Below, piece after piece: positions 8,543-18,034 of a stretch of 64,000 nucleotides of DNA. Origin of the DNA: Clostridia bacterium (GTDB lineage: Bacteria; Bacillota; Clostridia; Christensenellales; CAG-138); NCBI GenBank assembly GCA_017614315.1, contig JAGACA010000013.1:1-64000 (forward strand), read 5' to 3'. The position numbers were made by a program, and so were the translations under genes. Under the pieces are notes generated by a model. The model made no database searches. It was given only the letters and a program-made list of their open reading frames with translations, and was not told the DNA's origin. Position 1 is the first letter of the stretch, and each line of letters begins with the position of its first letter.

Positions 8543-10633
8543 ATGAGGGTGCCCAGAAAGTCCGGCGTTTTCTCAAGGCTTGAGCAGACGACCGTCGTCC
8601 GCGCGGTTCGCGGCGGCCTTACGAATATAATACCCGTTCTTACGGTCGGAGCGTTCGCGCTGATACTGAAGTCCTTCCCCGTCGACGCCTACCAGAAGGC
8701 GATCGCGGGATTCGCGGGGGGCTTTCTCCCCGAGCTGTTCAACATTGTTTTTCAGGCGACGTTCGGCGCGCTTTCGGTCTACATGACGTTCTCGATAAGC
8801 TGGGCGTTCATCAAGCTCAAGGCCGACGACGACACGGTCAAGGGCGGCGCGCTCGTCGCGTCCCTCATATCCTTCTTCATACTCGCCGGCGCGAACCTTT
8901 CCTCGTTCGGCACCGACAGCATGGGGCCGAAGTCGATGTTCCTCGCGATAATCACCGCGCTCGGCGCATCTTATCTGTACCTCGTTTTCTCCCACCTGCT
9001 CGCCAAGCGTTCGAGGAGGCTTTACACGACCGGCGGCGACCGTGATTTCAATCACATGCTCCGCACGCTGATCCCCATCGCGGCGGTCTCGCTCATCTTC
9101 GCGCTGTTCAACGCGCTGGTCATCCGCCTGTTCTCCGTCGATTCGTTCCGCTCCCTTGTCGCCGAGGTGTTCGATCAGCTCTTCTCGTTCGGTCACGCCG
9201 GATTCATAAAGGGCTTCCTGTTCGTGTTCATATCCTCGATACTGTGGTTCTTCGGCATACACGGCAGCGACATACTCGAGGGCGTGATGCAGACATATTT
9301 CGTCCCCGGGCTCCAGGCCAACCAGGCAGCGGTGCTCGTGGGGGGCGCGCCGGTGAACGTGCTTACGAAGGAATTCTTCGACTGCTTCGTTCTGATGGGC
9401 GGCTGCGGCGCGACCATATGCCTTCTTATCGCCATACTGCTGTTCTCCCGCAGCCGTTCGCGGCGAAGGCTTGGACTTACTGCGGCGTTCCCGATGATTT
9501 TCAACATAAACGAGCTGATGGTGTTCGGGATTCCCATTATCCTCAATCCGATAATGCTGATCCCCTTCCTGCTCGTTCCGCTCGTATGCTACTCGACGGC
9601 GTATTTCGCGATCTACATGGGCTGGGTGCCCATGATAACGAGCTCCGTCGAATGGACGACGCCGATACTGCTCGGCGGCTTCCGCTCCACCGGCTCGATC
9701 GCGGGCTCGATACTCCAGCTTGTGAACGTGGCGCTGGGCGTTTTGATCTATCTTCCCTTCGTCCGAATGCTCGACCGCCAGTCCGAGGAGGACGTCCGCC
9801 GCGGATTCGAATCGTTCATGGAGTTCTACCGCAGGAACGAGCCGGAGCTCCTTGGCCTCAGTCTTATCGACCGCGGCGACGTTTACGGCGATTTCGCGAA
9901 GAATCTTTGTGAGGAGCTCAAAAACGATCTTCCAGAAAAAGTCGTGCTCTATTATCAGCCGCAGTATCATTACAACGGCTCGCTGATCGGCGTCGAGGCG
10001 CTCCTGCGCTACAAGCACCCCATCCACGGGATGCTTTATCCGCCGCTTATATTCAAGCTTGCCGAGGACGGCGGCTTCCTGCCCGAGCTTGAGGAGGCGG
10101 TGCTCGCGGCCGCGCTCCGCGACCGGGATAAGGTCCTTGCGCGGTTCGGCGCGGACGTCAAGCTTTCCGTCAATGTAACTGGCACCACCATCGTGAGCCC
10201 GAGGTTCATCGAGTACTGCCGCGAGCTGAACGAAAAGGCTCCCTTTGACGGCAAGAACATCTGCCTTGAGGTTACCGAGCAGGCGGCGCTCCTCTTCAAC
10301 GGCGACACGATGCGCATACTGCGCGAGCTCCGCGACATGGGCATGCTGCTCGCGATCGACGACTTCTCCATGGGTCAGACCTCGCTCCATTATCTTGCGG
10401 ATAACCTGTTCGACCTCGTCAAGCTCGACGGGTCGCTGGTGCGCGGACTGTTCACGCACACGAACACGCGTGAGATAATCGCCTCGGTCGTGCGCCTTGC
10501 GGATTCGCTGGAAATAAAGGTGCTTGCCGAGTTCGTCGAGACCGAAGAGCAGCGGCAGGCTCTGCACGAGATCGGCTGCGACCGCTACCAGGGTTACCTC
10601 TACTCCGCCGCAGTGCCGCTTGACAGGAATTGA
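8543..10633 (+). CDS. PTS EIIC permease domain fused to an EAL c-di-GMP phosphodiesterase
   Basis: The protein has 696 residues. Residues about 10-430 match the EIIC membrane domain of the lactose/cellobiose PTS family, including FFGIHGSDILEGVM and the NINELMVFGIPIILNP stretch that holds the sugar-binding Glu in relatives. Residues about 450-690 are an EAL domain: GVEALLRY near 482, Asn in SVNVTG, ExTE-type EVTEQ, DDFSMGQTSL near 605, Lys in VKLDGS, Glu in LAEFVE and Gln in YQGYLY. The expected metal and catalytic residues are therefore present. There is no EIIA or EIIB domain in the protein or nearby, so phosphotransfer transport is unlikely. The likely role is a sugar- or membrane-signal-controlled c-di-GMP phosphodiesterase. 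Confidence 0.9.
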   Translation: MRVPRKSGVFSRLEQTTVVRAVRGGLTNIIPVLTVGAFALILKSFPVDAYQKAIAGFAGGFLPELFNIVFQATFGALSVYMTFSISWAFIKLKADDDTVKGGALVASLISFFILAGANLSSFGTDSMGPKSMFLAIITALGASYLYLVFSHLLAKRSRRLYTTGGDRDFNHMLRTLIPIAAVSLIFALFNALVIRLFSVDSFRSLVAEVFDQLFSFGHAGFIKGFLFVFISSILWFFGIHGSDILEGVMQTYFVPGLQANQAAVLVGGAPVNVLTKEFFDCFVLMGGCGATICLLIAILLFSRSRSRRRLGLTAAFPMIFNINELMVFGIPIILNPIMLIPFLLVPLVCYSTAYFAIYMGWVPMITSSVEWTTPILLGGFRSTGSIAGSILQLVNVALGVLIYLPFVRMLDRQSEEDVRRGFESFMEFYRRNEPELLGLSLIDRGDVYGDFAKNLCEELKNDLPEKVVLYYQPQYHYNGSLIGVEALLRYKHPIHGMLYPPLIFKLAEDGGFLPELEEAVLAAALRDRDKVLARFGADVKLSVNVTGTTIVSPRFIEYCRELNEKAPFDGKNICLEVTEQAALLFNGDTMRILRELRDMGMLLAIDDFSMGQTSLHYLADNLFDLVKLDGSLVRGLFTHTNTREIIASVVRLADSLEIKVLAEFVETEEQRQALHEIGCDRYQGYLYSAAVPLDRN

Positions 10634-10643
10634 TCGGTAAAGC

Positions 10644-10675
10644 AAAGGGCCGTGAGATGATCTCACGGCCCTTTT
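10644..10675. terminator. Bidirectional terminator between EIIC-EAL gene and glgP
   Basis: Stem AAAGGGCCGTGAGA/TCTCACGGCCCTTT followed by TTTTT. Confidence 0.9.
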
Positions 10676-10687
10676 TCTGTATCGGGA

Positions 10688-13060
10688 TTATAACTGTTCG
10701 ATCTTTTCGATGTGCCAGATCTCGCTCGCATACTGCGAGATGGTGCGGTCGGATGAGAACTTGCCCGCGGAAACGACGTTGTTCAGGCACTTTTTCGCGA
10801 ACTCGTCGGCGTCCTTCGTGTCGTAGATCGCGCGGAGCTTCGTATCGATATAGCCGTGCAGGTCGTAGAGGTTGAAGTAATAGTCGGGCTTGCGCCAGTC
10901 GCCGATTAGGAGCGAGTTGTATATCTCGCGCAGTATCCTCGCAGACTCGTCGTTCTTCGCGACGGTGCCGTTTACAAGGGAATCGACGGCGCGCCTTACG
11001 ACCTCGTCGGAATTGTAGACGTCCATCGGGCTGTAATTCGGGCGTATGCGCTCGAGCTCGTCGACCCTCGCGCCGAAGATGTAGTTGTTCTCCTCGCCCG
11101 CCTCGCGCACGATCTCGATATTGGCTCCGTCATAGGTGCCGAGCGTGACCGCGCCGTTCAGCATGAGCTTCATATTGCCCGTGCCGGACGCCTCCGTGCC
11201 GGCGGGGGATATCTGTTCGGAGATGTCGGCGGCGGGGATTATCACCTCGGCGTAGGAGCAGTTGTAGTTCTTTACGAACACGACGCGCATCCTGTCTTTG
11301 ACGTCGGGATCGTTGTTGATGACCTTCGCGACGTCGTTGATGTACTTGATGATGTTCTTCGCCATGATATAGCCCGGCGCGGCCTTCGCGCCGAATATGA
11401 ACGCCGTCGGGGGCATATCGGGGAGCGAGCCCTCCTTGACGCGGTAATAGATGTACATTATGGACAGCGCGTTCATGAGCTGGCGCTTATACTCGTGCAT
11501 CCTCTTGACCTGCACGTCGAACACGAAGTTAGCCGGGATATGCACGCCCTCGCGCTCCGCGATCTCCCTTGAGAGGCGCACCTTCATGTGATGCTTGACC
11601 TCGCGGAACTTTGCGATCGTCTCGGCGTTGATGTACTGGCGGAACTTCGATATCTGGGAAAGATCCTTTATGAAGCCCGAGCCGATCTTCGAGGAGATGA
11701 GGTTGGTGAGCTCGGGATTGCAGAGCCCCAGCCAGCGCCTCGGCGTGATGCCGTTGGTCATATTGAGGAAGCGCTCGGGATACACGGCGTACCAGTCGGC
11801 GAGGACGCTCGTCTTCAGAAGATCGGAGTGTATCTCCGCGACGCCGTTTACATAGGTGGAAACGTAGGTCGCGAGCTTCGCCATGTGCACGAGGCCGTCC
11901 TTTACTATGAGCATGCGGTCGATGCGGTCCTCGGGGACGTTCTTCGCGCGGAGCTCTGTTACGAGCCTGTCGTTTATCATGTAGATTATATCGAGCATGC
12001 CGGGAACGACGGCGCGGATGAGATCGACATGCCATTTCTCGAGCGCCTCGGCCATGAGCGTATGGTTGGTGTAGCTGAAGGTCTGTGCGGCGGTATCGAA
12101 GGCCGCGTCGAAATCCATGCCCTCGAGCATGAGGAGCCTTATGAGCTCGGGTATCGAGATGGTGGGGTGCGTGTCGTTGAGCTGTATCGCGCAGTGGGCG
12201 GCAAAGCCCGTGAAGTCCTTGCTCCTTATGCGCTTATAGCGGCGCACGATATCCTGCATGGACGCGGAGGAGAGGAAGTACTGCTGCTTCAGCCTTAATT
12301 TTTTGCCCGCCTCGGTGGAGTCGTTGGGATAGAGCACGCGGGTGATATCCTCGACCTGATTCTTCTCCCTTACGGCGAGGGCGTATTCCTGCGCGTTGAA
12401 GAGGCCGAAGTCCAGCTCCTCGATGGGCTCGGACTGCCAGAGCCTCAATGTGCCGACGTTGTCGGTCTTATAGCCGATGATCGGCATGTCGTAGGGAACG
12501 GCCATGACCTTCTGCCCCTCGAACTCGACTATGACCGCCTTGTCGTCGCGGCGGCGGCTCCACGGGTCGCCCTGCTTCTGCCAGTTGTCGGCGAGCTCGG
12601 CCTGGAAGCCGTTGTTGAAGCCCTGCTTGAAGAGCCCGAATTTATAGCGCAGGCCGTAGCCGTCAAGCGGCAGGTCGTGCGTGGCGGCGCTGTCGAGGAA
12701 GCAGGCGGCGAGCCTTCCGAGGCCGCCGTTGCCGAGAGCGCAGTCCTCGATATCCTCCATCACGGCGATATCCACACCCCTGTATTTGAGTATGTTTTTG
12801 ATGTCGTCGAGTATCCCGAGGGCGTAAAGGTTATTGTAGACCATGCGTCCGGTCAGATATTCGGCGGAAAGGTAATACGCTTTTCTCGTCGCCTCGTGAG
12901 CGCGGCGGCTCCTGCGCCAGTCGTCGCTAATGGCGTACATCACCGCGTTCGAGAGTGCGCGGTGCAGCTGCGCCACGGTCGCCTCGTTGAGCTCCACGAG
13001 ATATTCGCTCCTCAGCTCTTCCTCGGCTCTCCTGACAATGCCCTTAGCATCCATCAACAT
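10688..13060 (-). CDS. glgP: Glycogen/alpha-glucan phosphorylase
   Basis: The protein has 790 residues. It releases glucose 1-phosphate from alpha-1,4-glucan chains using pyridoxal phosphate. The PLP lysine lies in EASGTGNMKLMLNG (about residue 630). The N-terminal LGNGGLGRLAACFLDS and the NDTHP substrate loop are also present. AAGGAAGG precedes the ATG at 13060. It follows malQ by 61 bases on the same strand, so the two probably form a glycogen/maltodextrin breakdown unit expressed from the promoter upstream of malQ. Confidence 0.95.
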   Translation of the reverse strand: MLMDAKGIVRRAEEELRSEYLVELNEATVAQLHRALSNAVMYAISDDWRRSRRAHEATRKAYYLSAEYLTGRMVYNNLYALGILDDIKNILKYRGVDIAVMEDIEDCALGNGGLGRLAACFLDSAATHDLPLDGYGLRYKFGLFKQGFNNGFQAELADNWQKQGDPWSRRRDDKAVIVEFEGQKVMAVPYDMPIIGYKTDNVGTLRLWQSEPIEELDFGLFNAQEYALAVREKNQVEDITRVLYPNDSTEAGKKLRLKQQYFLSSASMQDIVRRYKRIRSKDFTGFAAHCAIQLNDTHPTISIPELIRLLMLEGMDFDAAFDTAAQTFSYTNHTLMAEALEKWHVDLIRAVVPGMLDIIYMINDRLVTELRAKNVPEDRIDRMLIVKDGLVHMAKLATYVSTYVNGVAEIHSDLLKTSVLADWYAVYPERFLNMTNGITPRRWLGLCNPELTNLISSKIGSGFIKDLSQISKFRQYINAETIAKFREVKHHMKVRLSREIAEREGVHIPANFVFDVQVKRMHEYKRQLMNALSIMYIYYRVKEGSLPDMPPTAFIFGAKAAPGYIMAKNIIKYINDVAKVINNDPDVKDRMRVVFVKNYNCSYAEVIIPAADISEQISPAGTEASGTGNMKLMLNGAVTLGTYDGANIEIVREAGEENNYIFGARVDELERIRPNYSPMDVYNSDEVVRRAVDSLVNGTVAKNDESARILREIYNSLLIGDWRKPDYYFNLYDLHGYIDTKLRAIYDTKDADEFAKKCLNNVVSAGKFSSDRTISQYASEIWHIEKIEQL

Positions 13061-13121
13061 ATTTCGATAACCTTCCTTTTCAGTCGGATTCTGTTCGTTT
13101 TATACGGTATAAGCCCGGTTT

Positions 13122-14624
13122 TCAGTTTAGAAGCTCCCCGAGCTTTTTCTTGAACACTTCGTACTCCGCGGGAGTGATGCGGCGGGTCCAGTTGCCCGAC
13201 GCGGTCGCGGGTGTGTTCATCCTCGCCTCACTGCCGAGGAGCAGTACGTCCCAGAACGGCACGAGCGCGTAGCGGGCGTTCGAGCCCATCGTTGCCTTTA
13301 CTATGCCGCGGGGCATGTCTGAGGCGTACTCACCCGCGTATTTTTCCGCAAGCTCCTTCGTACGCTCGTCTGCGCCCTCCCACCACTCGGCAAGGGGCGG
13401 ATTGTCGTGCGTGCCGGTATAGGCGATCTTGTTTTTGAGGGTGCGGATATCGCCGTCCCACCTCTTATTCTTATGGGGATTGGCGGGATCGTCATCAAAG
13501 GCGAACTCCATCACCTGCATGCCGGCAAAGCCGGTCCTGGTGAGCAGGCTTTTCACATCCCTCGTGATGAAGCCGAGATCCTCGGCCACTATCTCGACGG
13601 GGAGCTCCTCGCGCGCGGCGGCGTTGAAGAGCCTCTGCCCCTCCGCCTTGATCCATTCGCCCTCGCGCGCGTTGGGCGCGCCGGCGGGTACTGCGTAGTA
13701 GGAGGCAAAGCCCCTGAAATGGTCTATCCTTAAAATATCGTAGAGCTCCGAGGTGCGGCGGAGCCTCCTGAGCCAGAAGCCGAAGCCGTCCTTTCGCATA
13801 TACGGCCAGTCATAGACGGGATTGCCCCAAAGCTGGCCGTCCTCGCAGAAATAATCGGGCGGCACGCCGGCGACGAGCGTCGGCCTCCCGTCCCTGTCGA
13901 AGCGGAAATTGTCGCGGTACGCCCAGCAGTCGGCCGAGTCGTAAGCGCAGTATATGGGAAGGTCGCCCATTATGAGTACACCCTTTTCGAGCGCGCGCTG
14001 CTTGAGCGCCGACCATTGACATGCGAGCTTGAACTGTAAGAATTTGTGGAAGCCGACCTCGCAGGAGATCTTCGGCGCGATCTCTGCCATGGCGGCGGGC
14101 TCGCGGTTCCTGAGCCCCTCCGGCCACTCGTACCAGGGGATCCCGTTTTCGGCGTCCTTTATCGCCATGAAGCGGGCGTAGTCGTCGAGCCACGGCGCGG
14201 TCTTCTCGAAATCCTCGATCAGCTTTTCGTGATCGGGCAGCTTAACGAACCTCGCGTACGCCGTCATGAGGAGCGGCAGGCGGTTTTGGTAAAGCTTGCC
14301 GTAATCGACGCGCTCGGGATCGGCGCCGAAATCGGTCGCGCCGCATTCGTCCTTCGTAAGGAGGCCTTCCTGAATGAGTATGTCGAGATCGAGGAAATAC
14401 GGATTGAGCGCAAAGCTCGAAAAGCTCTGGTAGGGGGAATCGCCGTAGCCGGTGACGCCGGTCGGCAGTATAGCCCATATCGACGCGCCGCGGGATGCGA
14501 CGTCGTCGATGAAATCGAAAGCGGTCTTTCCGAACGTGCCGACGCCGTACTCGGACGGCAGTGAGAACACGGGCATGAGAACGCCTCTTCTCCTGGCATA
14601 GACGGGTTCGGTCTTTTCTTTCAT
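13122..14624 (-). CDS. malQ: 4-alpha-glucanotransferase (amylomaltase)
   Basis: The protein has 500 residues, the normal size for GH77. I chose the ATG at 14624, preceded by GGGAGGG; an upstream in-frame ATG would add 11 unlike residues and has no good ribosome site. GH77 motifs seen: DSPYQSFSSFALNPYF, the nucleophile Asp in RIDHFRG (about residue 298), the acid/base Glu in AEDLGF (about 348) and the HDN motif in GTHDNPP (about 406). It transfers glucan segments between maltodextrins and makes chains suitable for GlgP, which lies directly downstream. Confidence 0.94.
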   Translation of the reverse strand: MKEKTEPVYARRRGVLMPVFSLPSEYGVGTFGKTAFDFIDDVASRGASIWAILPTGVTGYGDSPYQSFSSFALNPYFLDLDILIQEGLLTKDECGATDFGADPERVDYGKLYQNRLPLLMTAYARFVKLPDHEKLIEDFEKTAPWLDDYARFMAIKDAENGIPWYEWPEGLRNREPAAMAEIAPKISCEVGFHKFLQFKLACQWSALKQRALEKGVLIMGDLPIYCAYDSADCWAYRDNFRFDRDGRPTLVAGVPPDYFCEDGQLWGNPVYDWPYMRKDGFGFWLRRLRRTSELYDILRIDHFRGFASYYAVPAGAPNAREGEWIKAEGQRLFNAAAREELPVEIVAEDLGFITRDVKSLLTRTGFAGMQVMEFAFDDDPANPHKNKRWDGDIRTLKNKIAYTGTHDNPPLAEWWEGADERTKELAEKYAGEYASDMPRGIVKATMGSNARYALVPFWDVLLLGSEARMNTPATASGNWTRRITPAEYEVFKKKLGELLN

Positions 14625-14687
14625 TGTCCCTCCCGCGCCGTGAAGGCGCGCCGTCATTCGGGTATTGCCCCCGAAAAAATTAAATAT

Positions 14688-14716
14688 ATTATAGCACGGG
14701 CGACCCCGTTTAACAA
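14688..14716 (-). promoter_or_regulatory. Sigma-A promoter for malQ-glgP
   Basis: Minus strand: TTGTTA, 17 bases, TATAAT, 64 bases before the malQ start codon. It separates malQ-glgP from the GT-C-like gene upstream. Confidence 0.7.
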
Positions 14717-14738
14717 TACCAAATTGTTTTTTTCGCGG

Positions 14739-16832
14739 TCAAGGTATCCTGTAAAGCGTCGTGCCGCCCTCGTGCCAAACGACCTCGTATCTTCTGAAAT
14801 ACGCCGTATCGACGCTGTACGAGCCGCGTTCCCAGGTGCTTATAAGCACGTAATCGACGCCGTATTCCTCGGCGTAACGTTCGAAAAACTCGCCGGGCTC
14901 CTCGTACATCTTTTTTACCCTGTCGTACCTTTCGCCGTAGTTCACGCCGTGGAAATAGAGGAAAGTCGGCGCGCCGCATACGATGCTGCGTCCGGTGAGC
15001 ATCGCGACGGCGTTGTTGTGATTGGTCGCCGTCAGGAAAACCGCGTCGGGCTCGGCGTTTTCGTTGATCCAGTCGGTCAGCCTTTTGAGCTCGGCGGAAA
15101 CGACCTGATAGCCGTTCTCCTCATATTTCAGCTTGGCGTTCACATGGTCGGCGGAGACGTATTCGCGGGCGAGCGTCATCGAGCCCGAAAGGAGCATCGA
15201 GAAAATGAGCCCCGCGAAAACGAGCCCGTACGCGAGCCGTTTTATTAACGGCGACCTCTTCTCGACGATCCCGCCGCCGTCCGGCGAGAGCGTCTTTTCG
15301 GTGCGGAGCCTGTGCCATGTGTCGGCGATGAACTCCGCGTCAATGCCGCAGGTGAGCGCGAACCACACGAACAGGAGCTTGTTATTGTCGTAGGTGTTAG
15401 GCTGGAACACGACGAATTCGCAGAGCAGCCATATCACGAACGTGCCGCCGTAGAAGAGCTTCGTTTCCTTCTTTGCCGCGATGAACGCGGGGATCATAAG
15501 CAGGAATATGAAACCCATGTTCTTAATATAGAACCAGAGCCACGAATCGGACTGGTTGCACCAGTTGAAATGCCATTTGAGGAAGCCGCCCGCTGAGGAC
15601 TGTCGGAACGTGAACCCGAAAAGCTGCGGCGCGGCAAGCGCCACGGCGATGAGGCCGTAGTACACGAAGAACAGCAGCGTCTTTTTGCCCTGTTTTTTCT
15701 CCTCCGCGTCCTTGCACAGAAACTGACCTGCGCCGAGGGCGATTATGAGGAAGAGGCTGATGAGCCCGAGCGCAAAGAAGCTGTGCGTGTGCACGAGGGG
15801 CATGGCTCCCGCGAGTATGCCGAGGGGGATGAACAGCCTGTATTCCTTACCCAGCGCGGCGCGCCTCAAGAGCCCGAGCGCGGGGAACAGGAGCGCCCAG
15901 CCGAAAAGCGTCGCCCTTTGGGGGATGAGCATGTCGGCAATGGTGTTTACCCATCTTAAGCCGTTGTCGACGAAGTTGGTCGGCGTCTTGTACCAGCCCT
16001 CGAGGAGCATCTTTTCCATATCGACGGTCGGCGAGCCGCTTACCGTGACGCGGAAGCCGAGCGTTTCGCGGATCCAGTTGGCCCAGTCGCCGCCCGCGCT
16101 CAGGCTCTCGAAGGTCTTGGCGTGATCGAAGAAATACCAGAAGCCGAAGCCGCCGCCCACGAAGAACAGCCATGTGCCGAGCACGGCGGCGGAGTTCTTT
16201 TTGAACCATTCCTCGAAGAGCATGTAAACGCCGGTGACGACGCAGACGAGCGCGTACACCGACGGGAGTATCACGGCAAAACGGAGCGACGCGCCGAGCG
16301 TATAGAACGTGGAGCTCACGCTGTCGCAGAGGAAGGGATAGCCGAGCTGCGTATCCGGAAGTATCGAATACATCGGCGGGAAGGTCTTCTGCACCGAAAT
16401 GCTGGTGATGAAGCCGAGATGCATGCAGAGGTCGCCGTAAGTGCACTGCCCGACGTGGAGCGAGCCGTCCGAGGCGGCGACGATGTTATGATTCAGCATG
16501 AGCACCGTGCCGACGAAAATTATGGGCAGCACGGTCAAAAGGAACGCGCATTCCTCCTTGAGCTTGAATTTGCCGGTGCGCGCGCGCTTCCTGCCGAGCA
16601 CGGCGAATAGGACGCCTGCCGCGGCGGCAACGGCGAGCGCGAGGAGCTGGGCGAGGAGCGTGAATCCTATCGCGAACGCAAAAAGCACCGGCAGCCACAT
16701 GAGCATCGCAAGCCCGAACGCAAGCCCCATGACCGTCTGCCGGGTAAGGCGGTCGTCGGGGAGAGCGAATCTCGCCGCCGAGAAGCCCGCCAGCGCGAAT
16801 ATAAGAATGTAGAGTACGGAAAGAAGGTTCAA
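14739..16832 (-). CDS. Large polytopic membrane protein, GT-C glycosyltransferase-like
   Basis: The protein has 697 residues and about 12-14 membrane segments. After the third helix pair comes an outer loop with acidic residues (ASDGSLHVGQCTYGDLCMH), and the C-terminal 130 residues form a soluble domain. This matches the layout of GT-C lipid-linked sugar transferases, where an Asp or Glu in the first large outer loop is catalytic. I cannot assign a donor or acceptor. The start is TTG (MNLLSVL) with GGTGGG before it; no ATG fits. It is the last gene of the sortase/signal-peptidase operon, 15 bases after the dead peptidase, so a role in cell-surface glycosylation is plausible. Confidence 0.65.
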   Translation of the reverse strand: MNLLSVLYILIFALAGFSAARFALPDDRLTRQTVMGLAFGLAMLMWLPVLFAFAIGFTLLAQLLALAVAAAAGVLFAVLGRKRARTGKFKLKEECAFLLTVLPIIFVGTVLMLNHNIVAASDGSLHVGQCTYGDLCMHLGFITSISVQKTFPPMYSILPDTQLGYPFLCDSVSSTFYTLGASLRFAVILPSVYALVCVVTGVYMLFEEWFKKNSAAVLGTWLFFVGGGFGFWYFFDHAKTFESLSAGGDWANWIRETLGFRVTVSGSPTVDMEKMLLEGWYKTPTNFVDNGLRWVNTIADMLIPQRATLFGWALLFPALGLLRRAALGKEYRLFIPLGILAGAMPLVHTHSFFALGLISLFLIIALGAGQFLCKDAEEKKQGKKTLLFFVYYGLIAVALAAPQLFGFTFRQSSAGGFLKWHFNWCNQSDSWLWFYIKNMGFIFLLMIPAFIAAKKETKLFYGGTFVIWLLCEFVVFQPNTYDNNKLLFVWFALTCGIDAEFIADTWHRLRTEKTLSPDGGGIVEKRSPLIKRLAYGLVFAGLIFSMLLSGSMTLAREYVSADHVNAKLKYEENGYQVVSAELKRLTDWINENAEPDAVFLTATNHNNAVAMLTGRSIVCGAPTFLYFHGVNYGERYDRVKKMYEEPGEFFERYAEEYGVDYVLISTWERGSYSVDTAYFRRYEVVWHEGGTTLYRIP

Positions 16833-16847
16833 TTATCCGCCCACCTT

Positions 16848-17384
16848 TCAAGCGAAAGCTCTAAACCGTTCAAAGGGCAGTATCAAAATGCGCGCGGCGC
16901 CGTAGACCTCGGAATAGGGGAAGATGAAGCGTTCGGGATCGAGCACGCCCGAACGGTCGTCGGGAAGCAGAAGCAGCGAGCCCTCGGGGATCGTCACGCT
17001 GAAATCGACGCCTTCGCTCCACGAGCCGCCGTAGGCGCTCTCGTCGATGAGCGCGCCGTCAAGGTACGCCCTGCCGTTCCTAACGGTGTATTCCTGACCG
17101 CCGGCCGCGGCGCAGCGCAGGAAGAACACGCCCTCCTCCGTCCTTGCGTTCAGCACGTCGCCGAGCTCGTAATCGACGAAGAACCTCGACACCCTGTCGA
17201 CCAGCACGACGTCTCCCTCCTTAAGCTCCTTCACGCTGTCCGCGCCGACTTCGCAGGGGACGAGCGCGAAGCGGAAAAGAAGGAAGACGATGAGTACGGA
17301 GACCACGAGCACGACCGCAACGTCGGCGGCGCGCCACAGGTATGAGTCCGTTCTCGTATAGGTGCTTCTGACCGTGTAATCCAT
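16848..17384 (-). CDS. Signal-peptidase-I paralogue lacking the catalytic lysine
   Basis: The protein has 178 residues with one N-terminal membrane helix (about 20-42) and an S24/S26-like beta fold. It aligns with the active signal peptidase encoded just upstream. GADSVKELKEGD lines up with GPSMQNTLQNGE, keeping Ser50 but losing the Met/Pro/Thr context by a one-residue deletion. The stretch FFLRCAAAGGQ lines up with FVKRIVATAGQ, so the general-base Lys is Leu89. The GDHR-type box is reduced to PDDRSGVLDPER. It should be inactive as a Ser/Lys protease. The start overlaps the stop of the active enzyme by one base (TGATG), implying coupled translation and perhaps a complex. Confidence 0.75.
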   Translation of the reverse strand: MDYTVRSTYTRTDSYLWRAADVAVVLVVSVLIVFLLFRFALVPCEVGADSVKELKEGDVVLVDRVSRFFVDYELGDVLNARTEEGVFFLRCAAAGGQEYTVRNGRAYLDGALIDESAYGGSWSEGVDFSVTIPEGSLLLLPDDRSGVLDPERFIFPYSEVYGAARILILPFERFRAFA

Positions 17385-18034
17385 CAGCTGACTTTCCTTA
17401 TGTTCTTAAACGGGAATACGACCCCGTGCACGCGGCCGATGACGTACGAAAGCGGTATCGCGCCGACCACGCGGGAGTCCTGGGAATTGGTGCGGTGATC
17501 GCCCATGACGAATATGCAGCCCTCGGGAACGGTGAAAACGCCGTCCTCCGCACCCTCGCAGGTGATCCTGTTATATCTGGTTATGCTGTCGATCAGCATG
17601 GTGTCTTCATACGCGGATTCGTCGAGCGGCTCTCCGTCGACGTACACCCGCATGACCGCCCCGGAGGACGACGCCTCGTTGGATACCTTCCTGACCTCGA
17701 CGGTCTGCCCGGCGGTCGCGACTATGCGCTTGACGAACGCCTCGTTCTCCCTGCCGGGGAAGTGGATTATGACTATGTCTCCCTGCTTGGGAGAGGCGAA
17801 CAGATAGCCTATCTTTTCGACGAAGCAGCGCTCTCCGTTCTGGAGGGTGTTCTGCATGGACGGGCCCTCCACGCGGACGGGCTCGAAAGCGAACGCCCTC
17901 ACGGCGAGCATTATGAGCACCAGCCACATGAGGAACCTTAAAAAATCGACGTTGCCCGCCGACCTGAAGCCGGGTTCCTTATCGTGCAGAGCTTCCGAAA
18001 GCTTAAGCGTTTTTTTTGCGTTACCGTCCATCAT
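17384..18034 (-). CDS. lepB: Type I signal peptidase
   Basis: The protein has 216 residues: a cytoplasmic N-terminus, one membrane helix at about 31-49, and a periplasm-facing S26 catalytic domain. The nucleophile is Ser59 in GPSMQNTL, the general base Lys102 in FVKRI, and the conserved GDHRTNSQDSR box lies near the end. It cleaves signal peptides of exported proteins. AAAGGAG precedes the double ATG (18034 or 18031). It overlaps the DUF951 gene upstream by 14 bases and the inactive paralogue downstream by one base, within the sortase operon. Confidence 0.93.
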   Translation of the reverse strand: MMDGNAKKTLKLSEALHDKEPGFRSAGNVDFLRFLMWLVLIMLAVRAFAFEPVRVEGPSMQNTLQNGERCFVEKIGYLFASPKQGDIVIIHFPGRENEAFVKRIVATAGQTVEVRKVSNEASSSGAVMRVYVDGEPLDESAYEDTMLIDSITRYNRITCEGAEDGVFTVPEGCIFVMGDHRTNSQDSRVVGAIPLSYVIGRVHGVVFPFKNIRKVS

